A DNA stretch of 39,845 bases. Source: a virus. The DNA is taken from positions 1 through 39,845 of IMG/VR virus record IMGVR_UViG_3300032241_001210. One strand, written 5' to 3'. Positions 5,184 to 13,749 of this stretch are shown here, piece after piece (the first letter of the stretch is position 1; each line of letters begins with the position of its first letter). A program made the translations under genes and the position numbers. A model generated the notes under the pieces. It saw only the letters and a program-made list of their open reading frames with translations. It did not search any database and was not told where the DNA came from.

Positions 5184-7499
5184 ATGGCTCTAACGCCCGG
5201 TTTGTCCCCTTCGATCCGCCAACCCCCGCCGCCGCCCGGTGAGCGGTTCTCGGATGGCGACGTGTTGGTTGATGGCGACGATCCCGGCGGGGATCGCGAC
5301 GTGACGAATGGCGCGGGCGACCTTATCAAGATCGAGCATGACGACGGGTCGGTGACGATCACGCTGGATGGTGCGCCGCTCAAGCGGGCCAGGAAAAGTA
5401 AGGCGTCCTGGTTTGACAATCTCGTCGATGAGATTGACGCGATGGAGTTGTCGCGCATCGCGGAGGACCTGTTGCGGGGTATCCGGGACGATCTGGCCAG
5501 CCGGAAGGATTGGATCGAGAGCCGGGCACTTGGTATCCAGCTTCTCGGCCTGAAAACAGAAATTCCCGGTTTGGGTGGGTCCGCTGATGGTGCGCCGGTC
5601 GAGGGGATCAGCCGGGTTCGTCATCCGCTTTTGTTAGAAGCGGTGTTACGTTTCCAGGCTAACGCTCGGTCAGAGCTACTACCAACGGACGGGCCGGTCA
5701 AAATCCGGGACGATGCCAATGGGGATACGGCCGAGGAAGATTTGCTCGCGACGGCCCTCGAAAACGACATGAACCATTACCTGACGTCTACGGCGACGGA
5801 GTATTATCCGGACACGGATCGCATGTTGCTGATGCTGGGGTTCGGCGGGACGGCGTTTAAGAAGGTCTATTATTGTCCGCTTCGCAACCGGCCGGTCAGT
5901 GAGACGGTGGACGCGGACGATCTGATTGTGAACGCGGCGGCCACGGACCTCCGCAACGCGCGCCGGATCACGCACCGGTCGATGATGAAGCCGTCCACGG
6001 TCAAGCGGCTGCAAATTCTGGGGGTTTACGCGGATACGGACCTGTCCGCGCCGCACATGCAAGACCTGGACAGCGTGCAACGGGAAAAGCGGGCGCAACA
6101 GGGCATTGAACAAGCCCAGATGAACCCGGACGACCGCGACCGCGAGATATACGAATGCTATTGCGAGTTGGATATCAAGGGGTTTGAACATGAGCATGAG
6201 GGGCGGCCGTCAGGTCTGGAAATCCCCTATTGCGTGACGATCGATCTGTCGTCCCGTCAGGTTCTGGCGATCCGCCGCAATTATGATGAAGATGACCAGG
6301 AATTGCCCGAAGCGCGGTGTGATTTCGTCAAATACACGTTTGTTCCTGGGTTTGGTTTCTACGATATCGGGTTGCTGAACATCCTCGGCAACACGACGAA
6401 CGCGGTCACGGCGGCATGGCGCGAATTGCTGGATGCCGGGATGTATTCCAACTTTCCGGGATTTCTGGTTTCGGATGCCGGTGGGCGTCAGAATACCAAT
6501 ATCTTCCGCGTGCCTCCGGGCGGCGGGGCTCAGGTCAAGACCGGCGGCATGCCGATTTCTCAGGCCATCATGCCGTTGCCATACAAAGAGCCGTCACAGG
6601 CGCTCATGGCGTTGGTGGATAACATCGCGCAGACCGGCATGCGGATCGGCGGCACATCAGAACAGCAAGTCGGGGAAGGCCGGGCGGATGCCCCGGTCGG
6701 AACCACGCTGGCGATGATTGAGCAAGCCACGAAAATCCTTAATTCAGTCCATAAGCGGCTTCATGCTTCTCAGGCTGAGGAATTCCAGTTGCTGGCGCGG
6801 GTGTTCAAGGAAAACCCCAAGTCTTTCTGGCAGCGCAAACGGAAGAAGGCCTATCCGTGGGATGAAGAGACATTCTTGCGCGCGCTGGAAAACTGCCAAC
6901 TGATCCCGCAGGCTGATCCGAACACGGCGAGCCATGCGCAACGGGTCATGAAGATCATGGCCTTGAAGCAACTACAGGCCGCGCAACCGTCTTTGTATGA
7001 TCCCATTGCGATTGACAAAGCGGCGTTACAGGCCATTGGGTTCAACAACCCGGATCAGTTCATGGCGCCCCCGCAGGCGCAGGCGTCGCCGCCGCCGGAA
7101 CTGTTGGAAGCTCAGGCGCAAATCCGCCAGGGCGACATTGAGGCGCAGGCAGCCAAGACGGCGGCGGATGCCAGGATGCTGGATGCGCAGACCAAGGCGA
7201 AAATGGCCGGTCTGGCGGGGCAATCCGGGCCATCTCATGCGGAACTCGGGTTGAAGGCGGCCGATCTCCATTTACGGGCCAAGCAAATCGCCCTGGAACA
7301 CGAAAACAAACAGGCGGCGGTGGCGCAATCCGCGAAGTCCGACGCGGCGAAGATCGATATCGAACGGATGCGGATGGCGACCGAAGTCATGAAGGAACAG
7401 TCGCACGTCACGCATGAACAGGCGTTGAAAGATAAGGATATCATTGCCGGGCAGATGCCAAAGCCCGAAGCCCCGAGGGGGAAACCAGATGTTGAATGA
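5184..7499 (+). CDS. Portal protein, 771 aa
   Basis: The portal is the dodecameric ring at one capsid vertex through which DNA is packaged and ejected, and it docks the terminase. The core has the pattern seen in P22/SU10-type podoviral portals: 'KYTFVPGFGFYDIGLLNILGN' near residues 393-413, then 'AAWRELLDAGMYSNFPGFLV' and 'GTTLAMIEQATKILNSVHKRLHASQAEEFQLLARVF'. The C-terminal ~160 residues are Ala/Gln/Lys-rich and probably a long helical barrel or disordered crown. ATG 5184 is chosen for AGAGGTG five bases upstream. The frame opens 21 bases earlier at a TTG. Its stop overlaps the next gene by 11 bases. Size and position after terL fit. Confidence 0.92.
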   Translation: MALTPGLSPSIRQPPPPPGERFSDGDVLVDGDDPGGDRDVTNGAGDLIKIEHDDGSVTITLDGAPLKRARKSKASWFDNLVDEIDAMELSRIAEDLLRGIRDDLASRKDWIESRALGIQLLGLKTEIPGLGGSADGAPVEGISRVRHPLLLEAVLRFQANARSELLPTDGPVKIRDDANGDTAEEDLLATALENDMNHYLTSTATEYYPDTDRMLLMLGFGGTAFKKVYYCPLRNRPVSETVDADDLIVNAAATDLRNARRITHRSMMKPSTVKRLQILGVYADTDLSAPHMQDLDSVQREKRAQQGIEQAQMNPDDRDREIYECYCELDIKGFEHEHEGRPSGLEIPYCVTIDLSSRQVLAIRRNYDEDDQELPEARCDFVKYTFVPGFGFYDIGLLNILGNTTNAVTAAWRELLDAGMYSNFPGFLVSDAGGRQNTNIFRVPPGGGAQVKTGGMPISQAIMPLPYKEPSQALMALVDNIAQTGMRIGGTSEQQVGEGRADAPVGTTLAMIEQATKILNSVHKRLHASQAEEFQLLARVFKENPKSFWQRKRKKAYPWDEETFLRALENCQLIPQADPNTASHAQRVMKIMALKQLQAAQPSLYDPIAIDKAALQAIGFNNPDQFMAPPQAQASPPPELLEAQAQIRQGDIEAQAAKTAADARMLDAQTKAKMAGLAGQSGPSHAELGLKAADLHLRAKQIALEHENKQAAVAQSAKSDAAKIDIERMRMATEVMKEQSHVTHEQALKDKDIIAGQMPKPEAPRGKPDVE

Positions 7500-7761
7500 T
7501 GCCGTGGCCCGCGTGTCCGCTTTGGCTTTGCATGTGCGAACCGGCCTGGAATCGGGACGGCACAAGCAATTTTGCCGGTTCGGGTTCAAGACCAGGGCGG
7601 AAGCGTTGGATCATTTCGTCCAGGCGGCCACGGCGCATTATGCGAAGCGGGCGGCGGATACGATCGTTTGGCGTAGCCCGCTACAGGTCCAATACCGCGA
7701 TAATGGCCAGGGCTGGGGATATTACGCATGGGTTGGGTTCGGCCGGGGCAAGCCATCGTGA
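7489..7761 (+). CDS. Small hypothetical protein, 90 aa
   Basis: ATG 7489 (MLNDAVARVSALALHVR) lies inside the portal end and is preceded by the strong site GAGGGGG. The protein looks like a small alpha/beta fold: a helical start, 'HKQFCRFGFKTRAEALDHFVQAA' in the middle and a Trp/Tyr-rich end 'GQGWGYYAWVGFGRG'. No membrane segment is predicted and no family is recognised. It overlaps the tiny membrane gene at 7758 by GTGA. Confidence 0.7.
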   Translation: MLNDAVARVSALALHVRTGLESGRHKQFCRFGFKTRAEALDHFVQAATAHYAKRAADTIVWRSPLQVQYRDNGQGWGYYAWVGFGRGKPS

Positions 7762-7850
7762 CCGGCATTATCCTGGCTTTGTTTGCCTCCGTTTTCTCAA
7801 TCGCCGTCATATGGTTGATCGCAACCACACCTGAGGACCCGCTGTCATGA
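7758..7850 (+). CDS. 30-aa single-pass membrane micro-protein
   Basis: A GTG start at 7758 overlaps the previous stop (GTGA), and the stop overlaps the next start as ATGA at 7847-7850. The peptide is one hydrophobic segment, 'IILALFASVFSIAVIWLIA' (residues 3-21), with a short polar acidic tail 'TTPEDPLS'. The two exact junctions and the clean transmembrane composition make it more than chance. It has no recognised homologue. Confidence 0.55.
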   Translation: MTGIILALFASVFSIAVIWLIATTPEDPLS

Positions 7851-8827
7851 CCGAATATAGTGCCAAGGAAATCCGTGCCGCCCGTAAGGCCAAAGCCGAG
7901 CGTATGGGTAGCGCGGGCGAGCATGGGAAGGTGGACGCCTCCGGATGGACGCCGCCCGAACCGCTGAACGCGGAGGGCAAGACGGGATTGCGTCCGGTTT
8001 CGCCGCGCCAGTACAAGCGAGGCGGTCATGTCGATGGTCATGAGGCGCATCACCACGCCGGACGAAAAGCGCGCAAAGCTGGCGGCGGCGTCAATGCTTA
8101 CATGAACCGCGACGGCAAGGAAGCGAACGCTGAGTTCGGCAAGCCTCATGTCGGCGGATACAAGCATGGCGGTCACGCGGACGAGAAAGAGGATCGTGCG
8201 CTGATTGATCGGATGGTCAAGAAAGAAGCGCGGACCGGTCGCAAGGATGGTGGGGAAGCCGGTCATTGGATATCTGGTGCCATCAAGCATTCCGGCGCGT
8301 TGCACAAGTCGCTTGGCGTGCCGAAGGGCAAGAAAATCCCCGAGAAGAAGTTGGAAAAAGCGGAGCATTCGCGCAATCCCAAAACCGCGAAGCGCGCTCG
8401 TCTGGCGGAAACGCTCAAGGGGATGCACCACGAGGAACGCGGCGGTCGGGCCAACTACGAAGGCGGCACGCGGCCGACCGGGGACAGGATCGCGCGCGCG
8501 TCTGGTGGTAAGGCCAAGGGCAAAACCAACATCGTGATCGCGGTCAATCCACATGGTGGGCAGGATGGCCAGATGATGGCACCGGGCGCCGGACCTGTGC
8601 CGCCGCCGCGTCCGCCTGTGCAGCCCGTTCCCGTCGCGCCGCCCGCTCAGGGGATGCCAATGGGTGGGATGCCGCCCGGTATGCCTCCGCAGATGCCGCC
8701 GGGTGCCATGCCGCCGGGCGGTATGATGCCGCGCAAGAAAGGCGGTCGTGTGCATACGCCCGCTGACATGACGGCGGGTGCCGGTGGCGCGGAAGGACGG
8801 TTGGAAAAAATCGCACTGCAACGCTGA
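7847..8827 (+). CDS. His/Gly/Lys-rich basic structural-type protein, 326 aa
   Basis: The start lies in an ATGA overlap. The protein is very basic and low in complexity. Gly-Gly motifs with Lys or Arg recur ('YKRGGHV', 'HHHAGRKARKAGGG', 'YKHGGHADEKED', 'ERGGRANYEGG', 'RKKGGRVHTP'), followed by a Pro/Met/Gly-rich stretch near residues 243-300. The 'HHHAGRKxRKAGG' block returns in the protein at 13750. Such proteins are common among virion genes of alphaproteobacterial podoviruses. A nucleic-acid-binding or head-internal role is plausible from charge, but nothing in the sequence proves it. Confidence 0.7.
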   Translation: MTEYSAKEIRAARKAKAERMGSAGEHGKVDASGWTPPEPLNAEGKTGLRPVSPRQYKRGGHVDGHEAHHHAGRKARKAGGGVNAYMNRDGKEANAEFGKPHVGGYKHGGHADEKEDRALIDRMVKKEARTGRKDGGEAGHWISGAIKHSGALHKSLGVPKGKKIPEKKLEKAEHSRNPKTAKRARLAETLKGMHHEERGGRANYEGGTRPTGDRIARASGGKAKGKTNIVIAVNPHGGQDGQMMAPGAGPVPPPRPPVQPVPVAPPAQGMPMGGMPPGMPPQMPPGAMPPGGMMPRKKGGRVHTPADMTAGAGGAEGRLEKIALQR

Positions 8828-9051
8828 TGCTGACGTTTGATCGCCGCGTTCAACGCAAGTGCGAAGAATTGATAAACGACCGGATCAAGCTCATTTCCGA
8901 GACGATCTTGGAAGGGATGCTTGATCCGGATCGTTATAAGGCTCTGACGGGTCAAATTAGGGGGCTGCGTGAAGCCCTTAACCTGTTTGAGGACGCGATG
9001 TCCATAGCAGAAGGAAAGCCGGATGTCTTACATAACGACGCTGAAACATGA
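8827..9051 (+). CDS. Small hypothetical protein, 74 aa
   Basis: The start ATG shares one base with the preceding stop (TGATG). The peptide is helical and charged ('DRRVQRKCEELINDRIKLIS', 'QIRGLREALNLFEDAMSIAE') and probably forms a two-helix hairpin, a form often seen in small head-region proteins next to portal genes. No membrane segment or known motif is present. Its 3' end overlaps the GroES-like gene by 29 bases. Confidence 0.7.
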   Translation: MLTFDRRVQRKCEELINDRIKLISETILEGMLDPDRYKALTGQIRGLREALNLFEDAMSIAEGKPDVLHNDAET

Positions 9052-9421
9052 TACTGATCCGCGTAAATTGCTACAGGATCAAATCGGGGACCTGTCGAGC
9101 ATTGAACTGTTCAACAACCAGGTCCTGGTGGCCGTTTATCAGCGGCCCGAGCGCACCCAGGGCGGCATTATCCTGACCGATCACACGCGCGGAGAGGACC
9201 AATATCAATCGAAAGTGGGGCTCGTGCTGAAACGTGGCCCGGCAGCGTTTGATGCCAATCCCGAAGACGATTGGTTTAAGGATCAGGTCGTGAATGACGG
9301 GGATTGGATCGTTTATCGGGCCTCGGATGGCTGGCCGATCACGATCCGGAAGACGCTTTGCCGGATTTTGCTGGACACGACGGTTCGGATGCGCATTCAG
9401 AACCCGGATGAGGTGTGGTGA
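9023..9421 (+). CDS. GroES-like (Cpn10 fold) phage protein, 132 aa
   Basis: The middle of the protein reads as a Cpn10-type beta barrel: 'NQVLVAVYQRPERTQGGIIL' (residues 32-51), then 'YQSKVGLVLKRGPAAF' and 'VNDGDWIVYRASDG', the usual order of co-chaperonin strands with the mobile loop between. Phages carry such proteins beside capsid genes, where they can replace host GroES or act as structural barrels. Here it sits between portal and scaffold-like genes, which suggests help in capsid folding or assembly. AAGGAAAG lies nine bases upstream of ATG 9023. Confidence 0.75.
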   Translation: MSYITTLKHDTDPRKLLQDQIGDLSSIELFNNQVLVAVYQRPERTQGGIILTDHTRGEDQYQSKVGLVLKRGPAAFDANPEDDWFKDQVVNDGDWIVYRASDGWPITIRKTLCRILLDTTVRMRIQNPDEVW

Positions 9422-10278
9422 TGACCGAAGAAACCACAGACATCGTTGTCGAGCACGCTGATAGCGCGCCGGAAACGCCCGCCACTCCCGAGGTTCCGGT
9501 TTTAAGTGCCGAAGAAGGCATTGAAGACCTGAAAAAACGGCTGGCAGAAGAAAAAGCCGCGCGTCAGGCGGCGGAACAGCGCGAATACGAAGCGCGCACG
9601 CAGGTTGTGGCGGCCAAAAGCGAAGTCGAAGACGCCAATCTGACGCTCATCAAGAACTCCATCGAGACCGTCAAGCGCGATCAGGCCATGGCCAAGGCGA
9701 ATTGGCAGGCCGCGATGGAATCGGGCGATTACAAGGCCGCGAGCGACGCACAGGAAGCGGGGCAGATCGCGGCGGCGCGTCTGTCGCGCCTTGAGGAAGG
9801 AAAATCCGCCGCCGAAAGCCGTCCAAAGCCGCAAACGCCGCGTGCGGCCGATCCGGTAGAGGCATTCGCCGCCACTCTCACGCCTCGTTCGGCGGCATGG
9901 GTGCGCGCGCATCCTGAATGCGTCCGGGATGCGCGTCTGAACGCGAAAATGATCGCGGCGCATAATGTGACGCAGGCCGATGGCATTCCGGCGGACACCG
10001 ATGAATATTTTCAGGAAATTGAAAATATCATGGGCTTCCGTAGGCAAGCACCTTCGGAACCGCAGGATGATCCGATGGCGGCGGCGGCGCAGGTTACGCA
10101 ACGTCGAGCCGCTCCCCCCGCCGCTCCGGTCTCCCGTGCTGGCATGAATGGCACCAAATCCAATGTCATCCGTCTGTCCGCCGATGAACGCGAGATGGCG
10201 TCCATGATGGGCATGACGGAACAGGACTACGCGAAAAACAAGGCCGATTTGATCGCGGCCGGTCGTTTGAGGAATTGA
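9421..10278 (+). CDS. Candidate capsid scaffolding protein, 285 aa
   Basis: ATG 9421 overlaps the previous stop by one base. The sequence is acidic at the start, then one long charged helix (residues ~38-130: 'IEDLKKRLAEEKAARQAAEQ' and onward, Ala/Glu/Lys-rich), a Pro-rich break, and a short C-terminal helical region ('LSADEREMASMMGMTEQDYAKNKADLI'). This is the typical look of scaffolding proteins, which template the procapsid and bind the coat by a small C-terminal domain. Its place just before the capsid genes agrees. No protease gene is visible nearby. Confidence 0.7.
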   Translation: MTEETTDIVVEHADSAPETPATPEVPVLSAEEGIEDLKKRLAEEKAARQAAEQREYEARTQVVAAKSEVEDANLTLIKNSIETVKRDQAMAKANWQAAMESGDYKAASDAQEAGQIAAARLSRLEEGKSAAESRPKPQTPRAADPVEAFAATLTPRSAAWVRAHPECVRDARLNAKMIAAHNVTQADGIPADTDEYFQEIENIMGFRRQAPSEPQDDPMAAAAQVTQRRAAPPAAPVSRAGMNGTKSNVIRLSADEREMASMMGMTEQDYAKNKADLIAAGRLRN

Positions 10279-10280
10279 AC

Positions 10281-10814
10281 ATGAGCGAAACCACAGAACC
10301 CAAGCGCGGCCCTGGCCGTCCCCCGCTGCGATCGGATATGCGTGTCGCGCCGTCTCGCGCCGAAGCTGACCGCCGGACCAAGGAAATCCTTGGTCATTTG
10401 GGCGATCTGGACCAAGGGACGGATGAATTCTACATCCCGGATGGCATTACGCCGGACGGGTGGACGTACGAATGGAAGCGTCGAACCGTCCTGAACCAGG
10501 AAGACCCGGCGTATACGGTGCAACTGGCCCGCATGGGCTGGGAGCCGGTCCCGACCGAGCGCCATCCTGAGATGATGCCGAAGGGCGGCGATCATCCGGT
10601 GATCGAGCGCAAGGGCATGGTCCTGATGCAACGACCCGAAGCCATCACCGAACGAATTCGGGATATGGATCGTCAGCGGGCGCGCGACCAGGTGCGGATG
10701 AAAGAAGAACAACTGTCCGCCGCGCCTCCGGGGCATTTTGACCGGACCAGTGATCGCCGGGTTCGGCCGAAAATCAACAAATCGTATGATGCGATGCCGG
10801 TCCCGGATGCGTAA
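10281..10814 (+). CDS. AT-hook-bearing hypothetical protein, 177 aa
   Basis: The N-terminus has 'KRGPGRPP' (residues 8-15), an AT-hook-like minor-groove-binding motif. The middle is a folded part with many aromatic residues ('DGITPDGWTYEWKRRTVL', 'YTVQLARMGWEPVPTERHPEMM'), and the end is a basic helix and tail. Proteins of this layout lie between scaffold and capsid genes in related phages, and their role is not known to me. The start at 10281 follows the preceding stop by two bases. It is the last gene before the 142-base promoter gap. Confidence 0.7.
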   Translation: MSETTEPKRGPGRPPLRSDMRVAPSRAEADRRTKEILGHLGDLDQGTDEFYIPDGITPDGWTYEWKRRTVLNQEDPAYTVQLARMGWEPVPTERHPEMMPKGGDHPVIERKGMVLMQRPEAITERIRDMDRQRARDQVRMKEEQLSAAPPGHFDRTSDRRVRPKINKSYDAMPVPDA

Positions 10815-10822
10815 ATAACATA

Positions 10823-10851
10823 TTGACACCCGTTGTCAGATGGTCTAACCA
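10823..10851 (+). promoter_or_regulatory. Promoter candidate for the capsid operon
   Basis: TTGACA (10823-10828), 17 bases, then TAACCA (10846-10851). The stretch before the -10 matches the leftward element at 5103-5131, which suggests one regulator or polymerase form. The -35 is part of an inverted repeat TGACA-N5-TGTCA (10824-10838). The gap then holds a GC-rich hairpin CCGCC-N5-GGCGG near 10869-10883 without a T-run. The leader to the gene at 10957 would be about 100 bases. Confidence 0.5.
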
Positions 10852-10956
10852 ACCCAGACATAGCACTCCGCCGCGATGGCGGGGTCCCTTCTTCCCCGGT
10901 CCTTAGTCCCGCGCGATGCGCGATGATGGGCTCTCTGTCACAGGAGAACCTCCATC

Positions 10957-11589
10957 ATGGCGAACATCTTGTCGCCGTTTGGGTTCCAGCACTATCAAGG
11001 TGGCGCGGGCGGTGTCCCCACTTTCGCGATGCAAAAGCGTCGCATTGCCTCGGGCAACTCAACCGCCATTTTCGCGGGCGATCCGGTCATGCCGGTTATC
11101 GGTCCCGCGACTGGTTATATCACGCAAGCCGCGGCGGGCACGACCACGCTGGCTGGTGTGTTCTGGGGATGCGAATACATCTCCGTTGCTCAGAAGCGTA
11201 AAGTCTGGTCGAACTATTGGCCCGGATCGGACGCCAATGGTGATGTGACCGCGTATGTCATCGATGATCCCAACTCGCGCTTCAAAGTGCAGGCCAGTGG
11301 GGCGTCTTTCTACAACACGTCGGCTTCGTCCAGTATCATTACGTCCCTGCCAATTGGGCAATATGCTCAGTTCACCATCGGCACTGGTTCCACCGCGAAT
11401 GGTCTGTCCGGTGCGTATCTTTCGTCTGTTGGAACGACCGTTACCTTCCCCTTCATCATCATCGATTATCTTTTCGATCCTCCGGGGCAGAACGGCACTG
11501 ATCCCACGACCAACTATCCGGTTGTGGTTGTCGGGTTCAACAACGAAATCCTGCGCAGCAACGGCGCTGGCCCAACTGGCATCAGCTAA
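10957..11589 (+). CDS. Head protein, possible capsid decoration or stabilising protein, 210 aa
   Basis: AGGAG lies a dozen bases upstream of ATG 10957. The protein begins 'MANILSPFGFQHYQGG' and is rich in Gly, Thr, Ser and aromatic residues with alternating hydrophobic stretches, the composition of an all-beta virion protein. No signal peptide or membrane segment is seen. It is the first gene after the promoter and lies directly before the major capsid gene, where decoration or minor head proteins are usual. The family is known to me only as a phage structural protein, so decoration is inference. Confidence 0.65.
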   Translation: MANILSPFGFQHYQGGAGGVPTFAMQKRRIASGNSTAIFAGDPVMPVIGPATGYITQAAAGTTTLAGVFWGCEYISVAQKRKVWSNYWPGSDANGDVTAYVIDDPNSRFKVQASGASFYNTSASSSIITSLPIGQYAQFTIGTGSTANGLSGAYLSSVGTTVTFPFIIIDYLFDPPGQNGTDPTTNYPVVVVGFNNEILRSNGAGPTGIS

Positions 11590-11602
11590 GGAGTAGGCAC
11601 CG

Positions 11603-12517
11603 ATGGCTGTCAATCTTTCTGCGATTAAAGACCTTCTTCTCCCCGGCCTCCGGGGAGTTGAAGGCAAATACGAAATGATCCCGAGCCAATACGACAAAAT
11701 CTTCACCAAGCATGATTCGAAGATGGCTCTGGAACGCACCGCTGAAATGCGGTTCCTGGGTCTGGCTCAGCTTAAGACTGAAGGCGGTCAAACCGCGTTC
11801 GACAACGCGGCTGGCGAGCGCTTTGTCTACAACCAGGAACATGTGGAAATCGCTTTGGGCTATGCGATCACTCGCAAGGCCATTGACGACAACCTCTACA
11901 AGACGCAGTTCCACCCGTCGAACCTCGGTCTGATCGAAAGCTTCCAGCAGACCAAGGAAATCTACGGCGCGAATATCCTGAACAGCGCGCAGACCTACAA
12001 CACGGCCATCGCTGGCGACGGCGTGGCGCTGTGCAGCGTGGCGCATCCAATCGATGGGTCAACCATCGCCAATACGCCCGCGACGCAGGTGGATTTGAAC
12101 GAAGCGACGCTGCTTAACTCCATGGTCGCGGTTCGGACAAACTTTCGCGATCAGGCGGGGCTGAAAGTCTTCGCGCGGGCTCGCAAACTGGTGATCCCGC
12201 CGCAGCTTGAGCCGGTCGCGGTTCGTCTGACCAAGACGGAATTGCGTCCTGGCACGTCGGACAACGATGTCAATGCGATCCTCATGACGGCTGGCGGCTT
12301 GCCCGAAGGCTACATGACGAACGACTTCCTGACCTCGGCGTTCGCGTGGTTCCTGCTGACGAACATTGACGGCCTGTCCTACATGGAGCGCGTCAAGTTC
12401 GAGACAGACATGCAGGTCGATTTCGTGACCGATAACCTGTTGGTCAAGGGATATGAGCGTTATTCGTTCGCCTACTACAACTGGCGTGCGATTTACGGAA
12501 ACTTCCCGACCTCGTAA
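11603..12517 (+). CDS. Major capsid protein, 304 aa
   Basis: The shell-forming subunit. Early residues 'VEGKYEMIPSQYDKIFTKHDSKMALERTAEM' lead into 'HVEIALGYAITRKAIDDNLY' and 'LIESFQQTKEIYGANILNSA', followed by 'VALCSVAHPIDGSTIANTP' and 'KVFARARKLVIPPQLEPVAVRL'. This order is typical of a capsid-protein family of podoviruses and prophages with HK97-type shells. Length is normal for a coat without an attached scaffold domain, which fits a separate scaffold gene at 9421. AAGGAG precedes the ATG by about eight bases. Confidence 0.9.
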   Translation: MAVNLSAIKDLLLPGLRGVEGKYEMIPSQYDKIFTKHDSKMALERTAEMRFLGLAQLKTEGGQTAFDNAAGERFVYNQEHVEIALGYAITRKAIDDNLYKTQFHPSNLGLIESFQQTKEIYGANILNSAQTYNTAIAGDGVALCSVAHPIDGSTIANTPATQVDLNEATLLNSMVAVRTNFRDQAGLKVFARARKLVIPPQLEPVAVRLTKTELRPGTSDNDVNAILMTAGGLPEGYMTNDFLTSAFAWFLLTNIDGLSYMERVKFETDMQVDFVTDNLLVKGYERYSFAYYNWRAIYGNFPTS

Positions 12518-12529
12518 GGAGCACGCGGC

Positions 12530-13738
12530 ATGGCTATTTCTGCGTTTCAAGGGCCGCTTATCGCCTATGGCGTCGCCGCGTTGAACACGGATTACAACCC
12601 CGATCTCGGGGGCGCGTCCTTGTTCTATGCTGGATCTGGTATTCTGGACCCTCGCCCGATTTTCACCTATCTGCCGGGCGAGGCGCAGAACGAGCCAGAC
12701 TTTGGGTGGTTGGGCACGGATAACGTCACGACCCAAAACATCGTGCCGTATACCAAGGCGGCCGGCGCAATCGTGGCCTCGGCCAACGCGACCAGCGCGA
12801 CCCTTGCTCTGGTGTCCGCGAACTCGGCCACGACCGGCGTCTATCTGACGACCAACTTCACGCGGTCGGACACCGGCGTTTTGGATACCAACAGCAACGC
12901 CGGATTGGTTGCTCTGGATGCGTTCGCGTCGGTGACGGCCACGTTCGCGAACGGCGTCATGACGGTGACGGCCAACAGTGCCATGCCGATTTCTCCCGGC
13001 ATGGTGATCCTGGCGACCACGGGGACCATTACTCAAGGTGCGGTGGGTGGGACCGTCATCCAGCAACTGACCTTGACTGGCACCTATACGACGGTCGGCC
13101 AGGGTTATACCGGCACCTATCAGACCAACAGCAATCTGACCGCCACGACTGGCACGGTGACGCTGGCGTTTCAGAACGTCAACCAATGCGCGGTGCCGAA
13201 CAATGCGCAGACGCCTGGGCTCTACTTGTGGAACCCGCAAGCGTTGATTGGTCGCGCGGTCGCGGTGACGGCGGCGGCTGGCGCCACGGCGACGACTGCC
13301 ACGGTGTCTGGTTACGACATCTATGGCTTCCCGATGGTGGAAGCGATCACGCTGACGGCGGGATCGCAGGTATCGGGTAAAAAGGCCTGGAAATATATCA
13401 AATCGGTCGTTTTGAACGCGGCCGATGCGACGCATACTTACTCGGTTGACACCACGGATATCTTCGGGTTGCCGCTTCGGTCGGACAGCTTCGGGGATGT
13501 GATCGTCAACTATGCGACCTCACTGTCAGCGGTGACGCTGATTACCGCCGCCACTGGTTACGTGAACGCCGATCGCACGACGGCGACCACGACAACCGGT
13601 GATGTGCGCGGAACTTATGCCGGGTTCACGTCCGGCACAGCCGCGAATAAACTGGTCGTTCGCCAGTCTCCGCAGCCTTACATGGTCCAGAACGCCAATC
13701 CTGGTCTGTTCGGCGTCACGCAATACAGTAACTTCTGA
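12530..13738 (+). CDS. Structural head protein with beta-rich inserts, 402 aa
   Basis: The start has AAGGAG about eight bases upstream. The first 80 residues ('AFQGPLIAYGVAALNTDYNPDLGGASLFYAGSGILDPR') and the last 150 ('IYGFPMVEAITLTAGSQVSGKKAWKYIKSVV' onward) look like a conserved virion protein. The middle (about residues 80-225) is a Thr/Val/Gly repeat-like stretch with alternating strands, resembling an inserted Ig-like sandwich. The C-terminal part shares the 'KPRRVLITSAG / KAWKYIKSVVLNA' style with the protein at 14209, so they may be related. A capsid-surface or vertex protein is likely; the exact role is unknown. Confidence 0.65.
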   Translation: MAISAFQGPLIAYGVAALNTDYNPDLGGASLFYAGSGILDPRPIFTYLPGEAQNEPDFGWLGTDNVTTQNIVPYTKAAGAIVASANATSATLALVSANSATTGVYLTTNFTRSDTGVLDTNSNAGLVALDAFASVTATFANGVMTVTANSAMPISPGMVILATTGTITQGAVGGTVIQQLTLTGTYTTVGQGYTGTYQTNSNLTATTGTVTLAFQNVNQCAVPNNAQTPGLYLWNPQALIGRAVAVTAAAGATATTATVSGYDIYGFPMVEAITLTAGSQVSGKKAWKYIKSVVLNAADATHTYSVDTTDIFGLPLRSDSFGDVIVNYATSLSAVTLITAATGYVNADRTTATTTTGDVRGTYAGFTSGTAANKLVVRQSPQPYMVQNANPGLFGVTQYSNF

Positions 13739-13749
13739 GGATATGAGCC

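Noticed and set aside
7586-8821. 411-residue minus-strand frame opposite the His/Gly-rich gene
   Set aside because: It is Arg/His-rich antisense translation of GC-rich DNA without ribosome site or motif; the plus-strand gene has matching overlaps with both neighbours.
12059-13435. 458-residue minus-strand frame opposite the capsid and head genes
   Set aside because: Arg/Gly/Val-rich antisense translation over two clearly coding plus-strand genes, with no motif.
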